A DNA stretch of 64,000 nucleotides from JANQQJ01 sp046290575 (lineage in GTDB: Bacteria > Pseudomonadota > Alphaproteobacteria > SMXS01): NCBI GenBank assembly GCA_046290575.1, contig JBKAGX010000011.1, forward strand, positions 1-64,000, given 5' to 3'. Shown one piece after another: positions 18,548 to 27,003 of this stretch. The translations under genes were made by a program, and so were the position numbers. Below the pieces are notes generated by a model. It was not told where the DNA came from. It made no database searches and saw only the letters and a program-made list of their open reading frames with translations. Within the stretch, counting starts at the first letter, position 1, and every line of letters begins with the position of its first letter.

Positions 18548-19012
18548 TCAGTTGTTGGCCATGAAGTCCAGCGCGCCCTGCAGGATGTAGCTGGCGGCCA
18601 GGGCATCGACGACCTTGGCGCGCTTGGCGCGGGTCAGATCGGCGTCGATCATCGCGCGTTGGACAGCGGCGGTGGACAACCGCTCGTCCCAGAAGGCGTA
18701 TGGCATGTCGCGAATGGCAGCCAGGTTTCGTGCGAACTGACGGGTTGACTGGCAGCGTGGCCCCTCAGTGCCATCCATATTGACCGGCAGGCCCAGGATA
18801 ATGCCGCCGACGTGCCGCTCGTCGATCATCGCAATAAGTTTCTGTGCGTCGGCTGTGAACTTGCCGCGCTTCAGAGTCTCGACCGGGCTGGCCACCATAA
18901 AGCCGCCATCGCTGACCGCGATGCCGATTGTCTTGGTGCCCAGGTCAAGCCCGAGCAGCCGTGCACCTGGGCGCAGGGTCGCTTTTATCTCGGCCAGTGG
19001 GAGTTCAGGCAA
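18548..19012 (-). CDS. ruvX: Holliday junction resolvase RuvX (YqgF)
   Basis: RNase H-fold putative Holliday junction resolvase, also linked to 16S rRNA maturation. The conserved acidic motifs are visible: LGLDLGTKTIGIAVSD, GLPVNMDGTEGPR, and WDERLSTAAV, with a final Asp in VDALAASYIL. The length is 154 aa, as usual. Its start overlaps the GrpB-like gene end by eight bases, and pyrB follows 43 bases after its stop. Confidence 0.93.
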   Translation of the reverse strand: MPELPLAEIKATLRPGARLLGLDLGTKTIGIAVSDGGFMVASPVETLKRGKFTADAQKLIAMIDERHVGGIILGLPVNMDGTEGPRCQSTRQFARNLAAIRDMPYAFWDERLSTAAVQRAMIDADLTRAKRAKVVDALAASYILQGALDFMANN

Positions 19013-19553
19013 GGGTCCATCCTGTTTTGTCGGCCCAGTCCGTGGCCATTTTCATTTCCTGCTGAAGCCAATCCGCCTTCTCGCCGTTATAGGCGAGCGA
19101 GTCATCAGGGTGCAGGGCGGCGGCCCGGCGTTTTTCGGCTTCATAGGCCGCTGCGCGATCCGGGCGGGCCCGCAGATAGTCGCGAAAAATCAGGTGCGGC
19201 GGTATCTGATCGGAATCTTGTGCGTAGATGTGAACATGGACTAACCGTTTTCCGCCGTTCTCTAAAGTGCAGAACCGTCGTCCTTTAATCCCGAAGTCCC
19301 CGTGCCACTGATAGCCAAGCGCTTCCAGGGCAGGACGCAGACTGTCCAGCAGGTCCGCGCGTTCGATGATAGGCATCAGATCGATCACCGGTTTGGCCGC
19401 CAGGCCGGGCACGGCTGTGGACCCGAAATGCTCCACGCGCCGCACGAGCGGGTAGGCAAAAGCCCTGATCAAAGCGCTATGTCGACGCGCGGTTGCGGCC
19501 CATTCAGGATCAGGGTTTGCAATACGGACGGGGTGGGGAAGGGGGTCAGCCAT
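19005..19553 (-). CDS. GrpB family protein (UPF0157)
   Basis: A nucleotidyltransferase-like protein of the GrpB/UPF0157 family: it starts with RIANPDPEWAATA and carries VEHFGSTAVPGLAAKPVIDL, the family hallmark with the GS and DxD-like pattern. Some relatives are fused to dephospho-CoA kinase, but the catalytic role is uncertain. It lies first in the run toward ruvX and pyrB and is divergent from gatC. Confidence 0.85.
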   Translation of the reverse strand: MADPLPHPVRIANPDPEWAATARRHSALIRAFAYPLVRRVEHFGSTAVPGLAAKPVIDLMPIIERADLLDSLRPALEALGYQWHGDFGIKGRRFCTLENGGKRLVHVHIYAQDSDQIPPHLIFRDYLRARPDRAAAYEAEKRRAAALHPDDSLAYNGEKADWLQQEMKMATDWADKTGWTLA

Positions 19554-19638
19554 GCGGCATCATAGCGGCGGCTTGCCGCATACGGAAATCCGGGCTAGCT
19601 TGCGCGCGAAATTCCACTCAGCAGGTTTTGGAGCCTCC

Positions 19639-19926
19639 ATGTCGGTCGATAAGGAAACGGTCGCGCGTATTGCGCATCTGGCGCGTCTGAAAGTGCCGGA
19701 AGACGCACTCGAGCCGATGGCCGGTGAACTCAACAAGATTCTCGAATGGGTCGAGCAACTGGGCGAGGTTGATACCGCCAACGTGCCGCCGATGACCAGC
19801 GTCGTTCATGCCCAGATTCCCATGCGCGACGACGTTATCACCGCCGGCGGCCAGCGCGACGATGTGCTGAAAAATGCGCCTGATGCGCAGCATGGGTTCT
19901 TCGCAGTGCCAAAGGTGATCGAATAG
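19639..19926 (+). CDS. gatC: aspartyl/glutamyl-tRNA amidotransferase subunit C
   Basis: Small stabilising subunit of GatCAB, which converts misacylated Glu-tRNA(Gln) and/or Asp-tRNA(Asn) to the correct amide. It starts MSVDKETVARIAHLARLKV and ends with DDVLKNAPDAQHGFFAVPKVIE-type sequence, both typical. The ATG at 19639 gives 95 aa, the family length; the frame extends upstream without similarity. gatA follows after two bases. Confidence 0.95.
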   Translation: MSVDKETVARIAHLARLKVPEDALEPMAGELNKILEWVEQLGEVDTANVPPMTSVVHAQIPMRDDVITAGGQRDDVLKNAPDAQHGFFAVPKVIE

Positions 19927-19928
19927 CC

Positions 19929-21410
19929 ATGACCCGCTACATCGATATGAGCATTGCCGAGACACTGGCGCATCTGGACAAGGGCACCTTTTCAGCGCGC
20001 GAGTTGGCCGAAAGCTATCTGGTGGCCATTGAGCATGCGGCCCCCCTAAACGCATTTGTCACCGTGGCCGCCGACAGGGCGCTGGAGATGGCCGATGCAG
20101 CCGATCAGGCGCGCAAGAGCGGCGATGCCGGGCCGCTATGCGGTGTGCCGCTGGCAATCAAGGATCTGTTCTGTACCGAGGGGGTGCGCACCACCGCGTC
20201 CAGCCACATACTGGGTGATTTCGTGCCGCCCTATGAATCGACTGTCACAGCCAATCTGTGGCGCGATGGTGCCGTGTTGCTGGGCAAAACGTCACTGGAC
20301 GAGTTCGCCATGGGCTCCTCCAACGAAAACAGTTTCTTTGGGCCTGTTGAAAATCCCTGGCGCGGGGCTGATGGGGCGTCGCGGGTGCCCGGCGGGTCAT
20401 CCGGTGGGTCGGCGGCGGCTGTCGCCGCCAATCTGGCCGCCGGGGCAACGGGCACGGATACCGGCGGGTCGATCCGCCAACCGGCCAGCTTCGCCGGGAT
20501 TGTCGGTATGAAGCCGACCTATGGCCGCTGTTCACGCTGGGGCACGATCGCTTTCGCCTCCTCGCTCGATCAGGCCGGGCCGCTGACGCGGACTGTCGAG
20601 GATGCGGCGATCATGCTGCGCTCTATGGCGGGCTATGACCCGATGGATTCGACGTCAATCAACCGCCCGGTGCCGGATTATCGCGCGGCGTTGAGTGGCG
20701 ATGTGAAGGGCTTGAAGATCGGCATTCCCAAAGAGTACCGGCTTGACGATACACCGCCGGAAATCCTCAATATCTGGGACGAAGGCGCGCAGTGGCTGAA
20801 GGATGCCGGTGCCGAGCTCGTGGACGTGTCCCTGCCGCACACATCCTATGCGCTGCCGACCTATTACATCGTGGCGCCGGCCGAGGCGAGTTCCAATCTG
20901 GCCCGCTATGACGGTGTCCGCTACGGCATCCGCGAGCCGGGCGACGACCTGATCGGCATGTACGAAAACACCCGCGCCGCCGGTTTTGGCGACGAGGTGC
21001 GCCGCCGTATTCTCATTGGTACCTATGTGCTCTCTGCCGGTTACTACGATGCCTATTATCTGAAGGCGCAGAAAGTCCGCTCACTGATCGCACAGGATTT
21101 TGAGCAGGCTTTCGAACAGGTCGACTTGATCCTGACACCGACAGCACCGTCGGATGCCTTCGAGCCGGGCGCCAAGTCGGATGATCCTATTGCGATGTAT
21201 CTGAACGATGTGTTCACGGTCCCGGCGTCCCTGGCCGGGTTGCCGGGCATTTCCGTGCCCACCGATCTGTCAAATGACGGGCTGCCGCTGGGGCTCCAGC
21301 TGATCGGCCGCCCGTTCGATGAGGAAACCGTGCTGCGCGCCGGCCAGGTGCTGGAAAGCGCGGCGAACTTCACCCACCGTCCCACTGAATGGTGGAAGGA
21401 GGGGGCCTAA
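19929..21410 (+). CDS. gatA: Asp-tRNA(Asn)/Glu-tRNA(Gln) amidotransferase subunit A
   Basis: Amidase-signature glutaminase subunit that liberates ammonia for GatB. The catalytic Lys lies in AIKDLFCTEG, and the Ser-cisSer-Lys triad region appears as PGGSSGGSAAAVAANL followed by GTDTGGSIRQPASF. The length of 493 aa is normal. The stop TAA shares its last base with the gatB ATG (TAATG), so the subunits are translationally coupled. Confidence 0.97.
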   Translation: MTRYIDMSIAETLAHLDKGTFSARELAESYLVAIEHAAPLNAFVTVAADRALEMADAADQARKSGDAGPLCGVPLAIKDLFCTEGVRTTASSHILGDFVPPYESTVTANLWRDGAVLLGKTSLDEFAMGSSNENSFFGPVENPWRGADGASRVPGGSSGGSAAAVAANLAAGATGTDTGGSIRQPASFAGIVGMKPTYGRCSRWGTIAFASSLDQAGPLTRTVEDAAIMLRSMAGYDPMDSTSINRPVPDYRAALSGDVKGLKIGIPKEYRLDDTPPEILNIWDEGAQWLKDAGAELVDVSLPHTSYALPTYYIVAPAEASSNLARYDGVRYGIREPGDDLIGMYENTRAAGFGDEVRRRILIGTYVLSAGYYDAYYLKAQKVRSLIAQDFEQAFEQVDLILTPTAPSDAFEPGAKSDDPIAMYLNDVFTVPASLAGLPGISVPTDLSNDGLPLGLQLIGRPFDEETVLRAGQVLESAANFTHRPTEWWKEGA

Positions 21411-22867
21411 TGTCAAAACTTATTCCAGGCACTACCGGCGATTGGGAAGTGGTGATCGGGCTGGAAGTCCACGCCCAGGTCACATCCAACGCCAAGCTGT
21501 TTTCCGGCGCGTCGACCGAATTCGGCGCTGAACCCAACACCCAGGTCAGCCTTGTCGATGCGGCCATGCCCGGCATGTTGCCCGTGATCAACAAGGTCTG
21601 CGTCGAGCAGGCGGTGCGCACCGGCCTCGCGCTCGAGGCGGAGATCAATCTCTATTCGGTATTCGACCGGAAGAACTATTTCTACGCCGATCTGCCACAG
21701 GGCTACCAGATTTCCCAGTTCAAACAGCCGATTGTGGGCGAGGGGGTCATCACTCTCGACCTACCCGACGGCGAAACCAAGGAAGTGGGCATTGAGCGAC
21801 TGCATCTGGAACAGGATGCGGGCAAGTCGATGCACGACCAGCATCCGAATTTCACCTATGTCGATCTGAACCGGTCGGGCGTGGCACTGATGGAAATCGT
21901 CTCGCGGCCCGACATGCGGTCGTCCGAAGAAGCCGGCGCCTATGTGCGCAAGCTGCGGACCATTCTTCGCTATATCGGCACCTGCGACGGCAATATGGAA
22001 CAGGGGTCGATGCGCGCCGACGTCAACGTCTCCGTGCGAAAGCCGGGCGACCCGCTGGGCACCCGCTGTGAGATCAAGAACGTCAATTCCATCCGCTTTG
22101 TGCAGCAGTGCATTGAGTACGAAGCCCGCCGTCAGATCGAAGTGATCGAAGACGGTGGTGTCATCGAACAGCAGACCCGCCTGTATGACGTTGCCAAGGG
22201 TGTGACCCGGTCGATGCGCTCGAAAGAAGAAGCGCATGATTACCGTTATTTCCCGGACCCCGACCTGCTGCCGCTCGAATTCACCGCCGACTGGGTGGAA
22301 GAGATCAAGGCGACCCTGCCGGAACTGCCGGATGCCAAAAAGAACCGGCTGATGGTCGATTTCGGTCTCAGCGTCTATGACGCGGGCATTATGGTTGCTG
22401 AGCCTGAAACGGCGGCCTATTTCGAAACGGCGGCAAAGGGGCGGGACGCCAAGCAGGTTGCGAACTGGATCATCACCAATCTGTTCGCGGCGCTGAACGA
22501 CCAGGGCAAGAGCATCACTGAAAGCCCTGTTTCAGCCGACCAACTCGGCCAGTTGGTCGATTTGATCGCAGACGACACCATCTCGGGCAGGATCGCCAAG
22601 GATGTATTCGAGGTGATGGTCGAAACCGGCGAAGACCCTGCCAGGATCGTCGAAGAGAAGGGCCTAAAGCAGATCACCGATACCGGTGCGATCGAGGCCG
22701 CCGTCGATCAGGTGATCGCCGACAACCCGGACCAGGTCGCGCAATATGCCGGCGGCGAAAACCCTAAGGTCATCGGCTGGTTCGTCGGCCAGGTGATGAA
22801 GGCGACCCAGGGCAAAGCCAATCCGGGGCAGGTGAACAAGCTGCTGAAGGACAAGCTGGGCGGCTGA
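21410..22867 (+). CDS. gatB: Asp-tRNA(Asn)/Glu-tRNA(Gln) amidotransferase subunit B
   Basis: Kinase/transamidase subunit binding the misacylated tRNA. It contains the GatB motifs VIGLEVHAQVTSNAKLFSG, YADLPQGYQISQF and HDYRYFPDPDLLPL, with the YqeY-like tail domain at the C-terminus ending GQVNKLLKDKLGG. The length is 485 aa from ATG 21410. The final codons are repeated in a diverged form at 23040-23079, beyond a repeat element (see that entry). Confidence 0.97.
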   Translation: MSKLIPGTTGDWEVVIGLEVHAQVTSNAKLFSGASTEFGAEPNTQVSLVDAAMPGMLPVINKVCVEQAVRTGLALEAEINLYSVFDRKNYFYADLPQGYQISQFKQPIVGEGVITLDLPDGETKEVGIERLHLEQDAGKSMHDQHPNFTYVDLNRSGVALMEIVSRPDMRSSEEAGAYVRKLRTILRYIGTCDGNMEQGSMRADVNVSVRKPGDPLGTRCEIKNVNSIRFVQQCIEYEARRQIEVIEDGGVIEQQTRLYDVAKGVTRSMRSKEEAHDYRYFPDPDLLPLEFTADWVEEIKATLPELPDAKKNRLMVDFGLSVYDAGIMVAEPETAAYFETAAKGRDAKQVANWIITNLFAALNDQGKSITESPVSADQLGQLVDLIADDTISGRIAKDVFEVMVETGEDPARIVEEKGLKQITDTGAIEAAVDQVIADNPDQVAQYAGGENPKVIGWFVGQVMKATQGKANPGQVNKLLKDKLGG

Positions 22868-22876
22868 CGCCTTGCT

Positions 22877-23033
22877 CCCTCTCCCTCTGGGAGAGACCCT
22901 TCGACAAGCTCAGGAGGGGTGAGGGCCTCCTCTACAGGGTCGCGCGGACCTTCATGAAGGGCCGAGAAATCCGCTTTCAACACGGCCCCTCACCCGCTCG
23001 CGGGGCTCGCCACCCTCTCCCAGAGGGAGAGGG
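22877..23033. repeat. REP/BIME-like element, copy A
   Basis: The ends are a perfect 19-bp inverted repeat: CCCTCTCCCTCTGGGAGAG at 22877-22895 and its complement at 23015-23033. The interior has CTTCGACAAGCTCAGG (22899-22914) and GAGAAATCCGC, both of which recur at the two other elements in this window (26823-26899, 48621-48706). It looks like a composite palindromic intergenic repeat that separates gatB from a copy of its own 3' end. Confidence 0.8.
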
Positions 23034-23039
23034 TTATGC

Positions 23040-23079
23040 GGGGCAGGTGAACCAGCTGCTGAAGGAAAAGTTGGGCTAA
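23040..23079 (+). pseudogene. duplicated 3' end of gatB
   Basis: These 40 bases read GQVNQLLKEKLG and a TAA stop in one frame, almost the same as the gatB C-terminus (GQVNKLLKDKLGG, at 22825-22867). The DNA differs at several positions, so it is not a recent exact copy. The likely explanation is that a repeat element entered the gatB 3' end with local duplication, or that the tail was rebuilt by recombination. It has no start codon and should not be expressed as a protein. Confidence 0.75.
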
Positions 23080-23114
23080 CATCGCATGGTTGCCCGCGCC
23101 CCGCGCTTGCAAAA

Positions 23115-23144
23115 ATGTAGTACAGGTCGTACATATTTCGTATG
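23115..23144 (+). promoter_or_regulatory. possible operator of the toxin-antitoxin pair
   Basis: Just before and over the antitoxin start there are imperfect palindromes: TGTAGTAC and GTACATA around AGGTC, then CATA and TATG around TTTCG. Type II antitoxins normally autoregulate through such sites. This is inferred from position and symmetry only. Confidence 0.35.
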
Positions 23145-23393
23145 GACCCCAAGACCGTATCCTTGCGCGAAGCCAATCAACAGTTCTCTCGGCTCATCGC
23201 TGAAGTTGAGGATGGGACCCCCGTGACGCTCACGCGTCACGGCAAACCTGTCGCGCGGCTGGTGCCTTACAGCGGCGATCACCGCGATGACCCTGAGTGG
23301 CGTAAGTCACATCGAGAGATGACTGCTTTGCTTGAGGCAGGTGCGCCTCTTGGGGGACTTAGGGTCAGCCGGGACGATCTTTATGACCGATAG
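23142..23393 (+). CDS. Phd/YefM family antitoxin
   Basis: An 83-residue antitoxin. The N-terminal DNA-binding part has the Phd/YefM pattern (SLREANQQFSRLIAEVEDG, then PVTLTRHGKPVARLVP), and the C-terminal part is charged, as needed to wrap the toxin. Its stop lies 11 bases inside the PIN gene, so the pair is co-translated. It would neutralise the PIN toxin and repress its own promoter; both are family knowledge. Confidence 0.88.
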   Translation: MDPKTVSLREANQQFSRLIAEVEDGTPVTLTRHGKPVARLVPYSGDHRDDPEWRKSHREMTALLEAGAPLGGLRVSRDDLYDR

Positions 23394-23844
23394 CCGGTTT
23401 ACCCTGGATACCAATCTCCTCATCTATTCGATTGATACCGACAGCGGGACCCGACACGAGGTTTCCAAGTCGATCGTTATCCGCGCGGCGATGGCTGATT
23501 GCGTGTTGACTCTTCAGGTGCTGGGCGAGTTCTTTCATGCCGTAACACGAAAGGGGCATCTGCCGGCCGCATCGGCCCGCGACTTCGTGACCCATTGGAT
23601 CCAGGTTTTTCCCGTTTGTGCAGCTAATGAACAAACGCTGGCCGAGGCGATGCGGTGGGTAGACCAGGACCGGCTGTCCTTTTGGGATGCCATGATCATT
23701 GGTGCGGCCCGCGAAGCATCCTGTTCGGTGATACTAACGGAGGATATGCAGGACGGGCGTCAATTGGAGGGCATTGAGCTCATCAATCCATTTTCTGCAA
23801 CTGGGAAAGAACGCGCCGAGGCCTTGCTGCCGATAGCCCTCTAA
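23383..23844 (+). CDS. PIN domain toxin (VapC-like)
   Basis: A PIN-fold ribonuclease toxin. The acidic metal-binding residues are visible in TLDTNLLIYSID, GEFFHAVTRKG, SFWDAMIIGAA and ILTEDMQDG. The ATG at 23383 lies inside the end of the antitoxin gene and gives 153 aa; the longer frame back to 23332 would only extend into the antitoxin. The target RNA cannot be predicted. The pair sits right after the gatB-tail/repeat junction, a place consistent with past insertion. Confidence 0.87.
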   Translation: MTDSRFTLDTNLLIYSIDTDSGTRHEVSKSIVIRAAMADCVLTLQVLGEFFHAVTRKGHLPAASARDFVTHWIQVFPVCAANEQTLAEAMRWVDQDRLSFWDAMIIGAAREASCSVILTEDMQDGRQLEGIELINPFSATGKERAEALLPIAL

Positions 23845-24049
23845 CGATACTAAGCGCCGGACAGGTCGTTGATATTTGTAAAACGGGTTGTCCTTGACTC
23901 CCCCGGCCCACTGACTACCTTCCACTTCATGTCGACGATTGTTTGATAGCGGGACTCGCGCACTGGCGTGATGTCCTCTCGAAGACCCGGTCCCGCGGGC
24001 GGTTTTGCCGCGCGGCTGGTTTCTTTTGCGACAATCGAAGAGACGTTCC

Positions 24050-24868
24050 ATGACGACCGATAACACCCCGCGCGGCTATGTGCCGCGGTCCTATAATCTG
24101 TCCGACGACAGACTCGACCAGATGAAGAAGCCGGCGTTCCCGCGCGCCGCCACCTATGACCCTGACTGGGTTCTCGACAATGAAATGGGCCCCAACGTGC
24201 TGTGGCTCACTGAATGGGCCATGGGCGACTTCCCCCTTAAACCCGGCATGCGGGTGCTCGATCTCGGCTGCGGCAAGGCGCTGAGTTCGATCTTTCTGGC
24301 GAAGGAATATGATGTCACGGTCTGGGCCGCTGACCTATGGATCCCGGCCACTGACAATTGGCGCCGGATTGAGGCGGCGGGGTTCGCGGACCGGATCTTC
24401 CCGATCCACGCCGAGGCGCATGATCTGCCTTTTGCCGACGACTATTTCGACGCCATCGTCAGCTTCGACGCTTACCACTATTTCGGCACGGACGATCTTT
24501 ACCTTGGCTACATCTCCAGGTTCCTGAAGCCGGGAGGCTGGATGTGCGCGGTGTTGCCTACCCTGTCGCGGGACCTGCCGGACGGCCCGCCTGCTACTCT
24601 CAAACCCTATTGGGATTGGCAGTTCGGATGCTTTCACTCAATCGACTGGTGGCGGCAGCATTGGCAAAAGTCCGGGCTCGTCTCGGTGGAGCGCGCCGAG
24701 GGCCTGCCTGACGGATGGGAACTCTGGGCCGAATGGTGTGAAATTTGTGCCGAGGTGGGCGCCGGGCTGGGCGGTATGGAGGCGTCTAAAGAGGCAGAAA
24801 TGTTGCGATTGGACGGGGGCGAAACGTTCGGCTTCGGCCGTATTGTTGCCAGCAAACCAGGCGGTTAG
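24050..24868 (+). CDS. class I SAM-dependent methyltransferase
   Basis: A Rossmann-fold methyltransferase with motif I VLDLGCGKALS (about residue 71), the acidic strand-2 region WAADLW and a post-motif segment FDAIVSFDAYHYFG. The substrate is unknown. The C-terminal third is rich in Trp (DWQFGCFHSIDWWRQHW). ATG at 24050 is chosen; the open frame begins at 24005 with no supporting similarity. It is monocistronic by position: 205 bases after the PIN gene and 147 bases before the fasciclin gene. Confidence 0.82.
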   Translation: MTTDNTPRGYVPRSYNLSDDRLDQMKKPAFPRAATYDPDWVLDNEMGPNVLWLTEWAMGDFPLKPGMRVLDLGCGKALSSIFLAKEYDVTVWAADLWIPATDNWRRIEAAGFADRIFPIHAEAHDLPFADDYFDAIVSFDAYHYFGTDDLYLGYISRFLKPGGWMCAVLPTLSRDLPDGPPATLKPYWDWQFGCFHSIDWWRQHWQKSGLVSVERAEGLPDGWELWAEWCEICAEVGAGLGGMEASKEAEMLRLDGGETFGFGRIVASKPGG

Positions 24869-25015
24869 GGCAGGGGCCGGGGCGTAGCATCGCTCGGTGA
24901 AAGGTGATCCAGCGGGCGCGGCCTGGCGTATCTATCTTCAGCCGGGCAACACGGCGCGCGCAACCGGCTGCGGCGCGCTGTACCCCTCCCCAATCCCCTA
25001 ATCAGGAGTGTCTCC

Positions 25016-25528
25016 ATGACGCTGATGAAATCGATGGCTGTTGCCATCTCCATGCTGACCATTTCCGCTGTTACAATTCCGGTCGTTCAAGCGGGCAGTT
25101 ATGGTGAGACGAAGGCCGATATCGTCGATACGGCCGTGTCTGCCGGTACTTTCCAGACGCTAGTCGCCGCTGTTCAGGCTGCCGATCTGGTGTCGGTCCT
25201 CAAGGGCGAAGGGCCGTTCACGGTCTTCGCGCCTACCGATGAAGCGTTCGCCGCGTTGCCGGAAGGCACCGTTGAAAACCTGCTGAAACCGGAAAACCAG
25301 GATCAGCTGGTCGCGGTGCTCACCTATCACGTGCTGCCGGGCAAGGTGATGTCTGCTGATATTGCCGGACAGTCGCTTTCTGTTGCCACCGTGCAGGGCG
25401 CTGAGGTTGCTGTGGACGCGACCGGTGACAGCGTGATGGTCAATGATGCAACGGTTATCGCCGCTGACGTGAAGGCGAGTAATGGCGTCATTCATGTGAT
25501 CGACAAGGTCATTCTGCCGCCGCAATAG
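25016..25528 (+). CDS. secreted fasciclin domain protein
   Basis: A single FAS1 domain behind an N-terminal signal peptide (cleavage expected after VVQA, about residue 27). The two conserved FAS1 boxes are clear: FTVFAPTDEAFAAL and, near the end, NGVIHVIDKVILP; LTYHVLPGKV is also present. Such proteins act in adhesion or at the cell surface. The length of 170 aa is normal for a one-domain member. A strong terminator follows. Confidence 0.92.
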   Translation: MTLMKSMAVAISMLTISAVTIPVVQAGSYGETKADIVDTAVSAGTFQTLVAAVQAADLVSVLKGEGPFTVFAPTDEAFAALPEGTVENLLKPENQDQLVAVLTYHVLPGKVMSADIAGQSLSVATVQGAEVAVDATGDSVMVNDATVIAADVKASNGVIHVIDKVILPPQ

Positions 25529-25550
25529 GCTGGAACATATAGACTTTTCA

Positions 25551-25577
25551 GGGGCCGCTTTTGCGGCCCCTTTTTTT
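25551..25577 (+). terminator. rho-independent terminator of the fasciclin gene
   Basis: GGGGCCGC and GCGGCCCC form a perfect 8-bp stem around TTTT, followed by seven T. Confidence 0.93.
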
Positions 25578-25613
25578 GTGATCCGGCTGCAACCAGAGGC
25601 CGTAATAATCATC

Positions 25614-25779
25614 GAAGCCGCCCCCCAAAACGGCTTCATGACGGATAAGAACCCCTCCCTAGGCTTATCCGGGTACGAGCGAAAGAGACGGGGGTTGCCC
25701 CCTCGACCCCCGTCTCCCTCACTCCCTTTAACCATCCCCTGCTTTTGATTACGGTCTCCCGCATCTTTAAACGGGAGAC
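25614..25779 (+). promoter_or_regulatory. leader with four consecutive hairpins before the SnoaL-like gene
   Basis: Four perfect inverted repeats follow each other: GAAGCCG/CGGCTTC (25614-25637), CGGATAAG/CTTATCCG (25642-25671), GAGACGGGGG/CCCCCGTCTC (25685-25716) and GTCTCCCG/CGGGAGAC (25754-25779). The last arm contains the purine-rich GGGAGA that should serve as ribosome-binding site of the ATG at 25784. The GTCTCCC arm of hairpin four also matches GTCTCCC within hairpin three, so alternative pairing between the two is possible. This resembles a structured leader, but no known riboswitch class is recognised. Confidence 0.5.
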
Positions 25780-25783
25780 GACC

Positions 25784-26236
25784 ATGACGCTCGAAGACCT
25801 TCTCGAGATCGAAAAGATCAAAGAGACCCGCCATCTGTACTCGCACTATTACGACGGCAATCGGCTGGACGATCTGGTGGGCCTGTTCACCGATGACGCG
25901 GTTTGTGAATTCGGTCCCGACTTTGGCGGCGACTGGGTGGGCAAGGACCAGATCCGGGCGAAATATCACGAGTTCCTGTACGATTCAGGCCGGCTGGAGC
26001 ACTCGCAGATGCATGCCGTCACCAACCCCTGGATCCGGCTGATCAGCGACAATGAAGCCTATGGCCGCTGGTATCAGCTCAATCTCAACGTGGCGCCGGG
26101 GGCGGAGAACCCGCTGACCCTGTTCGGCATCTATGACGATGTGTACCGCAAGGTGGGCGACGACTGGAAAATTCACCGCACCCGCATCGATTTCCTGTGG
26201 CCCAACCGCGAATTCTATGGCCTGCGGGACATCTAG
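25784..26236 (+). CDS. SnoaL-like / nuclear transport factor 2 fold protein
   Basis: A 150-residue protein of the SnoaL-like family (cone-shaped alpha+beta fold). The typical opening helix and strand (IEKIKETRHLYSHYYDGN, then LVGLFTDDAVCEFG) and the end DDWKIHRTRIDFLW are present. Relatives are isomerases, dehydratases or hydrolases; the substrate is unknown here. The ATG at 25784 follows the hairpin that contains GGGAGA. Confidence 0.82.
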   Translation: MTLEDLLEIEKIKETRHLYSHYYDGNRLDDLVGLFTDDAVCEFGPDFGGDWVGKDQIRAKYHEFLYDSGRLEHSQMHAVTNPWIRLISDNEAYGRWYQLNLNVAPGAENPLTLFGIYDDVYRKVGDDWKIHRTRIDFLWPNREFYGLRDI

Positions 26237-26291
26237 GTGCATTTGTTAAGGGCGATTGTGCTGTATAGGCGAGGCGCCTACCTTCCGGGTC

Positions 26292-26810
26292 ATGGCGAAA
26301 GCGAACTCCATATTACGGCAGTCCAAAGGCGCTGACCGGCTGATCGGCTATGGCGCGGTGGTCGTGCTGGTGCTGCATGTAGCCTCTCTGTTCATGCCCG
26401 CGATCGAGGTTGAACGGCTGTTCTTCTTCACCGACATTGTGACGATCTGGGGCGCGATCACGGCGCTGTTCAGCCGTGGTGAGATCCTTATCGGGCTGGT
26501 GCTGTTTTTGTTCACCGTGGTGTTCCCGGCGCTGAAGCTGGCCGCGATCATTCACCTGTTCTTGAGCCCCAGCCTGGGGGATCCGACGCTTGAAAAGCGC
26601 CTGTCGCGGCTGGACAGTTTGGGCAAGTGGTCGATGCTCGATGTGTTCGTCGCGGCCCTGCTGGTGGTGTCGTTGACCGCTACCGGGCTGGTAGACGCGC
26701 GGTTTCTGCCCGGCATGTATCTGTTCGCCCTGTCCGTCATCCTGACGCTGCTGCTGAGTTCGCGGCTTTCGGTGCTGGCCCGGCGGCATTTGTCCAGTCG
26801 CAATGTCTGA
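26292..26810 (+). CDS. paraquat-inducible protein A family membrane protein
   Basis: A single PqiA domain of 172 aa with about four transmembrane helices. The family signature appears in KWSMLDVFVAALLVV, preceded by FPALKLAAIIHLF. PqiA proteins take part in lipid traffic between the membranes together with MCE proteins such as PqiB, but no MCE gene lies nearby. ATG at 26292 is chosen; the frame starts at 26256 without similarity. Confidence 0.8.
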   Translation: MAKANSILRQSKGADRLIGYGAVVVLVLHVASLFMPAIEVERLFFFTDIVTIWGAITALFSRGEILIGLVLFLFTVVFPALKLAAIIHLFLSPSLGDPTLEKRLSRLDSLGKWSMLDVFVAALLVVSLTATGLVDARFLPGMYLFALSVILTLLLSSRLSVLARRHLSSRNV

Positions 26811-26822
26811 CGCGGGACCAAA

Positions 26823-26899
26823 CAGAAATCCGTTCACCCGGAGCTTGTCGCAGGGGCGGATTTCTGCCGCTCGTACTTCGACAGGCTCAGCACGAGCGG
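26823..26899. repeat. REP/BIME-like element, copy B
   Basis: Two hairpins in tandem: CAGAAATCCG/CGGATTTCTG (26823-26832 and 26857-26866) and CCGCTCGT/ACGAGCGG (26867-26874 and 26892-26899). Between them are GAGCTTGTCG and ACTTCGACAGGCTCAG, which also occur in the copies at 22877 and 48621. Confidence 0.8.
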
Positions 26900-27003
26900 G
26901 TTCAAGGGATACGCGCCTCTCATTCCGGGCATGCCTGCGTGCTTGTCAGCAACCCGGCGACCGGCCATCCTAGACGCTAAAGAGAATGTTGCGGGAGCGA
27001 TCC

